In this document: positions 36,494 through 45,324 of the stretch, one piece after another | Layout: each line of letters starts with the position of its first letter | How positions within the stretch are numbered: the first letter of the stretch is position 1 | NCBI RefSeq assembly: GCF_013283195.1 | Contig: NZ_JABEKT010000002.1 | Span: forward strand, 682,001-746,000 | Reading direction: 5' to 3' | Length of the DNA: 64,000 nucleotides | From: Ensifer adhaerens | Lineage (GTDB): Bacteria; Pseudomonadota; Alphaproteobacteria; Rhizobiales; Rhizobiaceae | Position numbers and translations under genes: made by a program | The notes under the pieces: model-generated | Seen by the model: the letters and a program-made list of their open reading frames with translations, nothing else | Told to the model about the DNA's origin: nothing | Database searches by the model: none

Positions 36494-37519
36494 CTAGCTC
36501 GACTTCGGCTCGGCGTCGTTGACCTCGACGGTGAAAGAGCCGCCCTTGATCGCCTTTTCCTTCTCCGCGACCTTGGCCTTGACGTCGTCGGGAACCTTGC
36601 CGTCGAAGGTGCCGAGAGGTGCGAGCGAACAGCCGCCGTTCTTCATGAAGGAATAGACGCCGTAGTCGTCCGCCTTGAACGTGCCGGCCTTCACTTCGGC
36701 TATCGCCTTGTCGAGCGTCGGTTCGAAGTGCCACAACGCGGAGGCGACGACCGTATCCGGATAGTCCGCCTGGGTATCGATGACATTGCCGATGGCCAGG
36801 ATCTTCTTTTCCTTGGCGGCATCGGACACGCCGAAACGTTCGGCATACAGGAGGTCTGCACCGCCATCGATCTGGGCGAATGCGGTCTCCTTCGCCTTGG
36901 GCGGATCGAACCATGAGCCGATGAAGGCAACCTGGAACTTGGTATCCGGTGCCACTTCCTTAACGCCGACCATGAATGCGTTCATCAGCCGGTTGACCTC
37001 CGGGATCGGATAGCCTCCCACCATGCCGATGTTTTTGGACTTGGTCATTGCGCCGGCGATGAGGCCGGACAGATAGGATGCGTCCTGAATGTAGTTGTCG
37101 AACACCGAGAAGTTGGGCACGGCGGCATCGGGTTTGAAGCTCGAGCCCATCAGGAAGGCGACATCAGGATAGTCCTTGGCGACGGCGCGGGCGGCATCCT
37201 CAACGCCGAAGACTTCGCCCAGGATCAGCTTGTGGCCGGCCTCGCAATATTCGCGCATGACGCGCTCGTAGTCGTTGTTCGCGGTGTTTTCGGAGTAGAC
37301 GTATTCGATGTCGCCGCGTTCCTTGGCGGCGTTGGCCGCCTTGTGGATGCGGCTGACCCACTGTTGCTCGACCGGTACGGTATAAACGGCTGCCACCTTG
37401 ATCGGGTCAGCAGCCAGCAGACGACCTGGTAGACCCGCCGCGGCCACTGCGGCGGAAGCGCCGGCAATTTTGATCAGGTTTCTTCTGGAAATGGCGAGAT
37501 TGAAGGAATTGCTATGCAT
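36494..37519 (-). CDS. BMP-family periplasmic binding protein with Tat-type signal
   Basis: 341 residues. The N-terminus SRRNLIKIAGASAAVAAAG is a twin-arginine signal; there is no lipobox. The mature part shows the BMP/PnrA fold pattern (IKVAAVYTVPVEQQW, EVFGVEDAARAVAKDYPDV, GMVGGYPIPEVNRLMNAFM). Relatives bind nucleosides or purine-like compounds. It is first gene of the operon with ATPase, two permeases and a CodA-type deaminase. Tat export suggests folding before export. Confidence 0.92.
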   Translation of the reverse strand: MHSNSFNLAISRRNLIKIAGASAAVAAAGLPGRLLAADPIKVAAVYTVPVEQQWVSRIHKAANAAKERGDIEYVYSENTANNDYERVMREYCEAGHKLILGEVFGVEDAARAVAKDYPDVAFLMGSSFKPDAAVPNFSVFDNYIQDASYLSGLIAGAMTKSKNIGMVGGYPIPEVNRLMNAFMVGVKEVAPDTKFQVAFIGSWFDPPKAKETAFAQIDGGADLLYAERFGVSDAAKEKKILAIGNVIDTQADYPDTVVASALWHFEPTLDKAIAEVKAGTFKADDYGVYSFMKNGGCSLAPLGTFDGKVPDDVKAKVAEKEKAIKGGSFTVEVNDAEPKSS

Positions 37520-38087
37520 GAAATTCCCCTCTGATTGATTGCGCGTTTTGGAACGCGTCTTTTTACCACTTGGTCAATGTAGGTGAAGTTGAAGATTGCA
37601 GCAATTGGACGCCGCGGAAAGTTCACCTCACGCTCAGGTGATGGAAATAAGCCATCGGAGCACAACGGCGAAGGCGCACCTATGTCGCGTTGTGCACAAT
37701 CTATCCCTAAAGAAGAGCGCCCATTCCAACCCGGCCCCGCCCGTTAAATTGATGAGTGCCTCGGCGTGAGCTCCAGTCGGCATACTTGCGCCAGGCTCAA
37801 TGGGGATATTGGTGTCGCCCGATAGGATGGTCGGAATTGAACGCGATTTAAGTTCATCGGCAACACGTGCGGGATCTTGCCAACGATATCGGGCGAAACC
37901 GAAGCCCGGGCGTGATAAATTGCGTCCGATGAGTGTCTGTCTTGCCGGCAGGGTGCGCAGTCCAATGCGCATTGTGCAGGTATTGGGACGATCTTTGTTC
38001 GCGCCGGCAGTCAACGTGTCCAAGGATCAGAACTGATCGCATTCGGGCCGAGCGGATGGTTCGACGCGCCGCAGCATGGAGATCTCT
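37520..38087. other. Intergenic/decayed region upstream of the BMP operon
   Basis: Contains the BMP operon promoter region near 37540-37600 (TTACCACTTGGTCAATG could hold an operator). A minus-strand open frame (37634-38023) has no ribosome-binding site and matches no family I know. Treated as non-coding or fossil. Confidence 0.4.
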
Positions 38088-38226
38088 ATGCCCTTGTTCA
38101 TTGTGCATCATCAGCACTCGCCCGACACCTGCCCCGCGCGCGATCCGGCCAAGGGAACGATGCTGTTGAAGCACTTGAGCCGATCGGGCGCCGCTCGCCA
38201 CGGTGTTCTGATCAAGGCCGAGGCCG
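38088..38226 (+). pseudogene. 5' fragment of a small protein gene joined to a sulfite-oxidase fossil
   Basis: An ATG after GGAGATCT opens a frame MPLFIVHHQHSPDTCPARDP with composition like a real protein (about 48 residues). The frame loses sense around 38226, exactly where a sulfite-oxidase-like frame starts. The natural C-terminal half of this ~85-residue-type protein is missing. It appears to be a deletion junction between two formerly separate genes. Family not identified. Confidence 0.5.
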
Positions 38227-38718
38227 TTGATCGTACCCGGGTGGTATGCGGTGGCGTCCGTCAAGTGGATGACCGAGATCGTCGTTACCGACCAGCCCTG
38301 CAAGGCCCACTATCAAATCGAGAAGTATTGGTATCAATGGCCCCGGAACGGGCACGACGAGCGCGCGCCGGTGACACTTATGAACGTGCGAGCGCTAATT
38401 TCTTCGCCCGGACCAGGGAGAGCACCTGCCGCGCGGCGAGACCGCGATCCGGGGTGTCGCGTGGTCGGGCGCCGGGAGCATACCCAAAGTCGATGTAAGC
38501 CTGAATGGCGGCCCATGGGGCGAGGCGCGGCTCATTGGCGAACAGCGGAGCTTTGCCCGGCAATGGTGGGAGCTGATCACGCGACTTGAGCAGACGGGCC
38601 GCTGACAGTGCGGGCGCGCGCCACCGACACAGCAGGCCGGACTCAGCCTGAGCGCGCTGAGTGGAACTGTCTGGGCTACGGTAACAACTCGATCCACTCC
38701 GTAACAGCAGAAATAACC
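38227..38718 (+). pseudogene. Sulfite oxidase (Mo-cofactor family) fossil, C-terminal half
   Basis: Reading with two frameshifts and a stop gives a recognisable sulfite-oxidase C-terminal region. LIVPGWYAVASVKWMTEIVV then HYQIEKYWYQWPRNG and VTLMNVRALI in the first frame. LPRGETAIRGVAWSGAG, VDVSLNGGPWGEARLIGE and QWWELITRLEQ in the second. TVRARATDTAGRTQPE and WNCLGYGNNSIH in the third. This is the dimerisation domain plus the end of the Mo domain of SorA/YedY-related sulfite oxidases. The N-terminal Mo-binding part with the ligand Cys is gone. It lies 180 bases from the desulfurization operon, facing its end. Confidence 0.8.
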
Positions 38719-38895
38719 TGAAGATCGGAGACCGAGCGCCTCAACAAACACCGTTGACGCTGCAGTCGGAAGGCAGGTGCGTTGCAGAGTCGAGAAGACG
38801 GCGCCGGTTGCTCTTCGACGCGACGGGTTGTCTTATAACCTGTCGCGCTCTTGCTCGCCGCCTCGTCGTCTGCCCTTGCAGCTGTCCTGTATCTA

Positions 38896-40203
38896 TCAAA
38901 CTGGAAAAGGCAAACCGTAGCGCTCTCTGACTGTTCGCTCCTCATATCGGCTGCGATAGACACCGCGGTCCTGGAGGATAGGGACGACTTTCTCGACGAA
39001 TTCCTCGATGTCATCAGGTGCCCGGGGCGGCTGAAGCGTGTAGCCGTCGACGGTGCCGTCAGACCAGAGATCGATGAGGGCGTCCGCCACTTCCTCCGGC
39101 GTGCCGAGCAGCAGGCGGTGATGGCCCTCCGAGCGGCGCACGACCTGTCTGGCCGTGAGCCTTTCGTGTGTCAGCAGATCAAGGAGCCCGAGCCCCATGC
39201 CGACCGCCTGAAGCCGGTTGGGATCGGGCACGAAGCGTTCGGGATTGAGAACCGCATCCGGATCGAAGCCATCCGGATCGATGCCATTATCCTTGATGAA
39301 TCTGGCGATCAGCCCGTCCTCGGAGCCGGCGCCGCTGAACAGCTCGTGCTTGCGCAACGCCTCTTCACGGGTCTCGCCGAGGATGACCACGAGGCCGGGC
39401 ACGATGCGGATGCCGGTCGGATCCCGGCCAAGAGCCGCGGCGCGGCTTTTGACTTTCGCACCGAAAGCCTGGCCGGCCGGGCGGGAGAGGATGTTGCAAT
39501 AGATGATTTCGCCGTGGCGCGCGGCGAGATCGATGCCGCCCTCGGAGGCGCCGGCCTGCGCGATCACTGGATGGCCTTGGGGCCCGCGCGGCACGTTGAG
39601 CGGTCCCCTGACGGAGAAATGATCGCCGTCATGGTCGATCGCCCGGGCGCTTGCCGCATCCCAGAACCGGTCGTCCGGGATGCTGCCTTCCCGGGCCGGA
39701 TCCCAGCTCGCCCAGAGTTTCTTGGTGACATCGAGGAATTCGGACGCCTTGGCGTAGCGCTCGCTGCGGGGCGGCAGCGGTGCCGAGCCGAAGTTGGCGG
39801 CAACATTGGGGTTGAAGGACGAGACGATGTTGATGATCAGCCGGCCGCCGGAAATGATGTCCGTCGACTGGGTGCGGCGCGCGAGATTGTAGGGCGAATT
39901 GTAGGTGGATGACATCGTCGCGACGAAGCCGATGTCGGGCACCTGCGCGGCCAAGGCGGTACAAAGGATCAGCGGGTCGATCGTATGGAACGGCCGGCTG
40001 TTCGGGTCGGTCATCATCGCCGGGTGATCAGAAAAGAACACCGCGTCGAACAGGCCCCTGTGCGCCAGTTCCGTCAGGCGGCGATAGTAGCCGGGATCGT
40101 AGATGTCGTGGCGGTCGCCGGTGCGGTACTTCCAGGCGGCCGGCAGGTAGCCCGTGGTGTTGATGCCGACATTAAGGTTGAGCTTGCGCGTCTTGCGGGA
40201 CAT
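38896..40203 (-). CDS. NtaA/SnaA/DszA-family FMN-dependent monooxygenase
   Basis: 435 residues; start at the ATG at 40203 with AAGGA about ten bases upstream. Luciferase-like TIM barrel of the NtaA/SnaA/DszA/SoxA group: LNVGINTTGYLPAAWKY, GLFDAVFFSDHPAMM, ATMSSTYNSPYNLARRTQS, IVSSFNPNVAANFG and GHPVIAQAGASEGG. DszA cleaves a C-S bond of a cyclic sulfone to give a sulfinate, using FMNH2 and oxygen. It is the last gene of a seven-gene operon with two DszB-like and one DszC-like protein, so a sulfone or organosulfur substrate is the best guess. NtaA-like action on a C-N bond cannot be excluded. Confidence 0.9.
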   Translation of the reverse strand: MSRKTRKLNLNVGINTTGYLPAAWKYRTGDRHDIYDPGYYRRLTELAHRGLFDAVFFSDHPAMMTDPNSRPFHTIDPLILCTALAAQVPDIGFVATMSSTYNSPYNLARRTQSTDIISGGRLIINIVSSFNPNVAANFGSAPLPPRSERYAKASEFLDVTKKLWASWDPAREGSIPDDRFWDAASARAIDHDGDHFSVRGPLNVPRGPQGHPVIAQAGASEGGIDLAARHGEIIYCNILSRPAGQAFGAKVKSRAAALGRDPTGIRIVPGLVVILGETREEALRKHELFSGAGSEDGLIARFIKDNGIDPDGFDPDAVLNPERFVPDPNRLQAVGMGLGLLDLLTHERLTARQVVRRSEGHHRLLLGTPEEVADALIDLWSDGTVDGYTLQPPRAPDDIEEFVEKVVPILQDRGVYRSRYEERTVRERYGLPFPV

Positions 40204-40218
40204 GCCGATCACGGTCCT

Positions 40219-40869
40219 TCAGTACGCCGCGGTGAAGCGGCGGCCGATGAACTGTCCTTTTTCGAGTTCATCGAGAATGGCGATGGCGAAGTCGGCTTCT
40301 GAAATGCTGCTCTCGCCCGCCTCGTTGCGCAAGAGCCTGTCTTCGCCGAGCCTGAATGTTCCAGTTCTTTCGCCGGCCTTGATCGACAGCGGCGGCGAGA
40401 CATAGGTCCAGTCGAGATCGTGTTCGCCGCGCTTCAGGCTGCGCAGGATCTCGCGGTTGCGCAGCGTGTGAGCCTTGTGCTCGGCCGGATAGAAATCGCT
40501 GTCGACCACATCGACGCCAGGGCTCGCCTCCAGGCTGCCGACGCCGCCGACGATGATGATGCGGCGCACACCCGCCTGCTTGACGCCTGCAAGCAGCGAC
40601 GCGTGCGCGTCTCGGATCAGCTCTGCGGCGTCCTCCGCGGAATGACGGCGCAGACCCGGGCTATAGGCGCTGATGACGGCGTCGTGTCCGGCGACGATTT
40701 TTGCGACTTCGCCGACATCGGCGATGTCGGCCTTGTGCAGGGTGAGGCCTTCTTCAGGCTCGATGTCGGTGGAGCGGGTGACGGCCGTCACACGGCGGCC
40801 GCGTGACAGTGCCTCCTTGCGGATATTGCTGCCGATGTTTCCGGAGGCGCCAAAGACGACGATGGACAT
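40219..40869 (-). CDS. NAD(P)-binding Rossmann protein (NmrA/SDR-a-like)
   Basis: 216 residues. The N-terminal MSIVVFGASGNIGSNIRKEA is a NAD(P) binding motif, followed by HDAVISAYSPG and RRIIIVGGVGSLE. No classic YxxxK is evident, as in atypical SDRs of the NmrA/BVR-B group, which act as quinone or flavin reductases or redox sensors. In this operon it could supply reduced flavin to the monooxygenases or reduce a quinone product. Function inferred from context only. Confidence 0.82.
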   Translation of the reverse strand: MSIVVFGASGNIGSNIRKEALSRGRRVTAVTRSTDIEPEEGLTLHKADIADVGEVAKIVAGHDAVISAYSPGLRRHSAEDAAELIRDAHASLLAGVKQAGVRRIIIVGGVGSLEASPGVDVVDSDFYPAEHKAHTLRNREILRSLKRGEHDLDWTYVSPPLSIKAGERTGTFRLGEDRLLRNEAGESSISEADFAIAILDELEKGQFIGRRFTAAY

Positions 40870-40891
40870 GATCAGATCTTTCCTGAGGTTT

Positions 40892-42142
40892 TTAGAGTGC
40901 GGGCACCGACTTCAGCGGACGGTTGGCCCCGACGTTACGTTGCATGGCGGAGAGCGAGGACCGGACGGCCTCATAGCCGTGTTCGCGCATGGCGTTTTCA
41001 TAGTCGTTGACGGCCGCAAGCAGCGGCTTGCCCTGATGCCGCGCGGCAACGAGCTCGCGAACCAGAAGGCCGGTGTCGTAGAGCGCGGTGTTACCGCCGA
41101 GCGCGCGGAAATAGGTCATCGCGTGGATCGCATCGCCGAGCAGCGTGACAGGACCCGTCTGCCATTGCGCGCCGGGGGTCGAGCTCTTGACCTTGAGAAA
41201 TGCCACCGTCGACGGATCGCTGTGACGGATGAGCTTCAGGATGCGTTCGTCCCAATGGCCGATACGTTGAAGCAGCGTTTGCAGCAGGCCCGTACCGTCG
41301 AGCTGTTCAAGCACATCGTCCGGGCCAAGCTCGTCGGTGTCGTAGGCCGTGTTCCACCAAGTGTAGCTGGTGGAGTTGTTGAAATGAAAGCCGGGGATGT
41401 CGCGATGACCAGGGTCTTCTGCGCCAATAAAGTCGTGCCGGGCATGGGCTGATGGATCGACCCGGTGGCTGGTGATCATCAGACCGCGGCCGTCGCGCGG
41501 GCGGATATTGGTGTTGAACTCGGTCAGAAGCGGCGAGATGTCATGGCGTGCGGCCACGTCAAGGCTGATTTTGCCGGCCAGGCGCCGCACACCGGTGTCA
41601 ATGCTCTTCAGATCGGGCAGCAACTGCCTGCGGACCGCAGAACCCGCACCGTCGGCACCAACCAGGAGATTGGTCCGCACTGCCGATCCGTCCGTGAAAT
41701 GGGCCACAACCGTGCTATCCGGCAGCGCCCCGTAGCGCTCGAAGTGCTTGCCCGTGTGGAGAATATTATCGAGCCCGGAAAGAAGGATCTGCCGCAGCGT
41801 GATCCGGCTCACCGATTTTTCAATATGGGTGTCCTCGGGCTCGCGACTGGCTTGCCCGATATCCTCCAGCCGTTCGAAGCTTTCGTCGAGGATCAGGTTT
41901 TCGGTCGGAGCAAGTCCGAGCGTGTCTAGGAACGCTTGAAATAGGTAAGGCGGCAGGTTGGCCTGAAGTGCGTCGATACCGCGTTGGCGGATGCGCATGC
42001 GAAAGCCCTGCACATAGTCGGCGCGGACCGGATCGCGTTCGAATACTGCGGTATCGATGCCGTTCTTCTTCAGACCCTGGGCGAGCGCGAGGCCACCCGG
42101 GCCGCCGCCGATGATGGCGATATCAACGAAGGGGATGCTCAT
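40892..42142 (-). CDS. FAD-dependent aromatic-hydroxylase-type monooxygenase
   Basis: 416 residues. The N-terminal VDIAIIGGGPGGLALAQGLK is the FAD Rossmann motif and is followed by an Arg-containing FRMRIRQRG block. LLVGADGAGSAVRRQL is the DG motif, and VTLLGDAIHAMTYFRALGGN the GD motif. The family (PheA/TetX/salicylate hydroxylase) hydroxylates aromatics with NAD(P)H and oxygen. It is in the middle of the desulfurization operon, two bases after the NmrA-like gene, so it may attack the aromatic product after sulfur removal. Confidence 0.9.
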   Translation of the reverse strand: MSIPFVDIAIIGGGPGGLALAQGLKKNGIDTAVFERDPVRADYVQGFRMRIRQRGIDALQANLPPYLFQAFLDTLGLAPTENLILDESFERLEDIGQASREPEDTHIEKSVSRITLRQILLSGLDNILHTGKHFERYGALPDSTVVAHFTDGSAVRTNLLVGADGAGSAVRRQLLPDLKSIDTGVRRLAGKISLDVAARHDISPLLTEFNTNIRPRDGRGLMITSHRVDPSAHARHDFIGAEDPGHRDIPGFHFNNSTSYTWWNTAYDTDELGPDDVLEQLDGTGLLQTLLQRIGHWDERILKLIRHSDPSTVAFLKVKSSTPGAQWQTGPVTLLGDAIHAMTYFRALGGNTALYDTGLLVRELVAARHQGKPLLAAVNDYENAMREHGYEAVRSSLSAMQRNVGANRPLKSVPAL

Positions 42143-42144
42143 GG

Positions 42145-43038
42145 CTATGACTCGGCGAGCGCCGCCTCTGCGGCGACGTGTTCGGAGATGAAGGCTGCGA
42201 CGCTGCGCGGTGGTCGGCCGAGCAGCGACCTCACGACATCGGTGGTCGTGGCTGCGCGGCCGGCGGCGATCAGCCGGACGAACTGCGCGATTGCACGGTG
42301 CTCGAAATCGGCGTCCTGAGATGCCGGCAAAGGAGCCTTATCGACAGCAGCAATCGGCCGGTTCAAGACCGTTGAAAGGAGCTCGGCCACCTGGCGCGCC
42401 GTAACGATATCAGGACCGGTGAGATTGAGCGTTCGCCCGCCGACGCGTTCGGAGAGCAACTGATTGACCGCGACGTCGGCGATATCCCGAGCATCGATGT
42501 AGCCGACGCCGGCCTCGATCTTGGCCGCCGCTACCGTATTGTTGGCGATTGCGTGACGGATGGTATTGGCGAGCGAAACCTGCATCCAGGCATTCGGCCG
42601 AAGCGAAACTGCGACCGCGGGAAGGCTGGCGAGGTGTCGTTCGACGGCGGCGTGCGCGTCGCCCGAGATGGAATTGCCGGGTGGATCGATGGTCCAGTCG
42701 GAGCCCGAGATCTTGACGATGCGCTGGACGCCCGCCGCGACGGCGGCGTCAGCGACGCCGATCTGGTCCGTAACGAGCCTGGCGCTTATCGGCGACAAAA
42801 GCAGCAGCCTGTTGGCGCCGTGCAGGGCAGCGTCGAGTGACCTGCGATCACCGAAGTCGCCGGCGGCGACGTGCACGCTTTCGCCAAAGAGCTTCCGTGC
42901 GACATCGGGCCGGCGCGTGAAGACGCGAACCGGTTGCTTCAGTGCCAACAGTCGTTGGAGGATCAACTGGCCGAGCCTGCCGGTCGCGCCGGTGACGACG
43001 ATTGGCGCACCGGTGACAAGAATTGGTGTCGTGCTCAT
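42145..43038 (-). CDS. NmrA-like NAD(P)-binding oxidoreductase
   Basis: 297 residues, atypical SDR. PIVVTGATGRLGQLILQRLL is the nucleotide motif and GANRLLLLSPISARL, QRIVKISGSDW and YIDARDIADVAV are characteristic of the NmrA/QOR2-like group. These often reduce quinones or flavins. The start overlaps the stop of the DszB-like gene by four bases, indicating tight coupling. It may provide reduced flavin to the operon's monooxygenases. Confidence 0.85.
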   Translation of the reverse strand: MSTTPILVTGAPIVVTGATGRLGQLILQRLLALKQPVRVFTRRPDVARKLFGESVHVAAGDFGDRRSLDAALHGANRLLLLSPISARLVTDQIGVADAAVAAGVQRIVKISGSDWTIDPPGNSISGDAHAAVERHLASLPAVAVSLRPNAWMQVSLANTIRHAIANNTVAAAKIEAGVGYIDARDIADVAVNQLLSERVGGRTLNLTGPDIVTARQVAELLSTVLNRPIAAVDKAPLPASQDADFEHRAIAQFVRLIAAGRAATTTDVVRSLLGRPPRSVAAFISEHVAAEAALAES

Positions 43039-44069
43039 GCGGCCGCCTTCCGTGATGCTGCATCCAGCGGCCGGCGGTCGATCCAGTCACGGACGTCGAA
43101 GTCGGCCGGAATGAACCCCCATTCGAGCAGAAACTGCTTGAAGTGGTCGAATGCTGCCACCTGGTCATCGTCCAGGGTCAGCGTGAGGTGGCGATGGACA
43201 TCTGGGCCGTTCGCAGCCCAGATTGCATCTTCGCCGACGCCGATTTCGTTGGCGATGAAGCGCACGGCGTCTTCCGGGTTCGCATCCGCCCAGTCGGCGA
43301 CGCGCGCGACCGTTGCGACAAGGCCGGTGACGAGGTCGAAATGTTCGTCGAGAAATTTGAGATCGACGGTCAGCGGCCGCGGCGTGCCGTTGTTGATGCG
43401 GATCTTGGCGTCGGGGTGGAAGCCGAATTCCGAGACGACGACGGCGCCGATCTGGTTGGCGAGCACCAGCCCCTCGGCCCCCTTGACGAAGAAGGCATCG
43501 ATCTTGCCGGCGGCCAGCGCCAGAAGCTCGTCGCCATAGGGGTAGCGACGCTTCAGGCCGAGGAAGGCCGCGTTGCCCCGCTCGATCAGGTTCGCCTCCT
43601 TGCTGTCGAGATAGACCAGCTCGACTTCGCCATGATCAAGCTCCGCAAGCGACAGCGCCGAAACGATGCCCTTAAGCGCAGTGGCCCGCTGGAAATCGAC
43701 GATGGCTTCATTCGGTTTGCGCGGCACGCCGATGCGCCGGCCTTTCAGGTCGGCGCCCTTGGCGATGCCTGAGCCGGGAAGCGCGATGATCGCCTGAAAT
43801 TCGTCCGTGGTGGTGATGCCAACCACCCGGGTCTGGCGCCCACCCGAGCGTGCCCAGATCGGCGGGATGTTGCCGCCCTGCCGGAAGGAATGGTCCAGCG
43901 CATGGGTGAAATGGCTTTCGCGGACGTCCTTGTTCTTGCTGTCGCGGATCGAGTGAACGGCAACACCGGCGGCTTCGAACTGCCGGTCGATCCAACCGAG
44001 TTGATGGGCGATCGACAGGGGTGTCGGGGCCGGGCAGCGGGTGTACCAGACGGAGGAGAGGGATGACAT
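43035..44069 (-). CDS. DszB-like sulfinate desulfinase family protein (copy 1)
   Basis: 344 residues; start at the ATG at 44069 with AGGAG seven bases upstream. The fold is the NMT1/SsuA-like two-domain type usually called an ABC binding protein, yet there is no signal peptide (MSSLSSVWYTRCPAPTP). As I recall DszB, its catalytic residues are Cys27 in NCPVPN and His60/Arg70 in a HFTYxxxxxxRFGGExPP pattern. Here Cys12 lies in RCPAPTP, and His53/Arg63 in HFTHALDHSFRQGGNIPP, with identical ten-residue spacing. I infer a cytoplasmic hydrolase releasing sulfite from an organic sulfinate. It lies between the DszC-like and NmrA-like genes. If the motif match were accidental it would be a solute-binding homologue. 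Confidence 0.8.
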   Translation of the reverse strand: MSSLSSVWYTRCPAPTPLSIAHQLGWIDRQFEAAGVAVHSIRDSKNKDVRESHFTHALDHSFRQGGNIPPIWARSGGRQTRVVGITTTDEFQAIIALPGSGIAKGADLKGRRIGVPRKPNEAIVDFQRATALKGIVSALSLAELDHGEVELVYLDSKEANLIERGNAAFLGLKRRYPYGDELLALAAGKIDAFFVKGAEGLVLANQIGAVVVSEFGFHPDAKIRINNGTPRPLTVDLKFLDEHFDLVTGLVATVARVADWADANPEDAVRFIANEIGVGEDAIWAANGPDVHRHLTLTLDDDQVAAFDHFKQFLLEWGFIPADFDVRDWIDRRPLDAASRKAAA

Positions 44070-44079
44070 CGCGAAGCTC

Positions 44080-45312
44080 CTAGCTGCGGCCGACAACGGC
44101 GAGGCGGGGTTGTTGATGGGTGCGCACGGGCACCGGCTCCAGCGGTTCGGCAGGGGCGGCTGCATGCCGGCTGAGCGCCGCCTTGGCGAGCATCGTTCGG
44201 ATCAGGTTGTTCTGCGGGGCATGCGCTTTGCCGGACAGGGCGTCGCGATGATGGCGCTCCAGCGGATTGTCGCGGCTGATGCCTGGATTGCCGCCGAGTT
44301 CCAGCGCCAGCGTGGTCACGGCAATCGCATTCTCGATGACGGTGTGCTTGACCGCGGCCGCATCCGGACCGAACGATCGGCCGGCGTCGAAATCCTCGGC
44401 AATTGAGCGCAGCAACCGGCGATTGACGGTCAGCAGCACCTCGATCTGGCCAAGCCCGTCCTGAATGCGCGGCACGGTCGAAAGCGATGCGCCGAGGCTT
44501 GCCGGTGCCCGCGTGGTGGTGAACTCGATCAGCCAGTCACGGGCGCCGCGTGCGGCACCGTCGTAGATTGACGGCACGAGGCTGAAATACCATGCGCCCA
44601 TGCGCTCGTCGCGCTTCAGGCCTTCGCTTGCCGGTGCGATATCGAGCACGTCTTCCAGCGGCACGGCGACGTCGTCGAGGATCAGATCGTCGCTGTTGGT
44701 GGCGCGCATGCCCGTGGCATTCCAGGTCTTTTCGACCCGGATACCGTCCGCCGATGTCGGCACGAGAAACGACCCGAGCCGCGGCACCGGCTCGTCGGTG
44801 ACGGCGAGCACGGAAACCCAGCGCAGGAGCGGAATGCCGGTCGCATAGGTCTTATGGCCGGTGATCCGCCAGTGGTCGCCGACACGACGTGCGATCGTCT
44901 CGGGAAGCGAACCATGCGACGGAGAGCCGACGCGCGACTCGACCTGTGCGGCATTGATCAGCGCCACGCCCTCGCGGTTGGCCCTGGTCACGCGCTCGAT
45001 GAGATGTGCCGGCCACTTCGCCGACGTGCGCAGCGAATAGTGCTGGTTGTAGTGCATGGAGAGAACGAGTGCGGTGGACGGCTCGCCGCGGGCAATGGCG
45101 GAGACGACGACAAGCGCTTCGGTCAACCCGCCGCCGAGGCCGCCGTGTTCCCTCGCGGTCACAAGGCCGAGCAGCCCGGCCTCGTGAAGCGCATCGAAAT
45201 TGGCGAAGGGAAACTCGCCGGTTTCGTCGTAGTGCCGGGCGGTCAGCGCAAAGCGCTTTCCTAGGTCCTCGGCCCTTTCAATCGCCAATTCGATTTCAGT
45301 TGGGGCGCTCAT
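44080..45312 (-). CDS. DszC/SfnB-type acyl-CoA-dehydrogenase-fold flavin monooxygenase
   Basis: 410 residues of the acyl-CoA dehydrogenase fold: N-terminal helical part with EAGLLGLVTAREHGGLGGG, middle beta domain with TGHKTYATGIPLLRW and TWNATGMRATNSDDLIL, and C-terminal helical bundle ending with NPLERHHRDALSGKAHAPQN. Proteins of this type next to DszA/SsuD-like enzymes (DszC, SfnB) are FMNH2-dependent oxygenases of sulfur atoms, not CoA dehydrogenases. It is between the two DszB-like genes with gaps of about 10 bases, so probably oxidises the sulfur substrate first. Confidence 0.85.
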   Translation of the reverse strand: MSAPTEIELAIERAEDLGKRFALTARHYDETGEFPFANFDALHEAGLLGLVTAREHGGLGGGLTEALVVVSAIARGEPSTALVLSMHYNQHYSLRTSAKWPAHLIERVTRANREGVALINAAQVESRVGSPSHGSLPETIARRVGDHWRITGHKTYATGIPLLRWVSVLAVTDEPVPRLGSFLVPTSADGIRVEKTWNATGMRATNSDDLILDDVAVPLEDVLDIAPASEGLKRDERMGAWYFSLVPSIYDGAARGARDWLIEFTTTRAPASLGASLSTVPRIQDGLGQIEVLLTVNRRLLRSIAEDFDAGRSFGPDAAAVKHTVIENAIAVTTLALELGGNPGISRDNPLERHHRDALSGKAHAPQNNLIRTMLAKAALSRHAAAPAEPLEPVPVRTHQQPRLAVVGRS

Positions 45313-45324
45313 CGGTTTCTCCGG

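Noticed and set aside
37634-38023. 129-residue minus-strand open frame
   Set aside because: No ribosome-binding site and no recognisable family; overlaps decayed sequence.
43035-44069. Simple annotation as ABC transporter substrate-binding protein
   Set aside because: No signal peptide, no adjacent permease on the strand, and a DszB-like Cys/His/Arg set; the desulfinase reading explains the operon better, though it is not proven.
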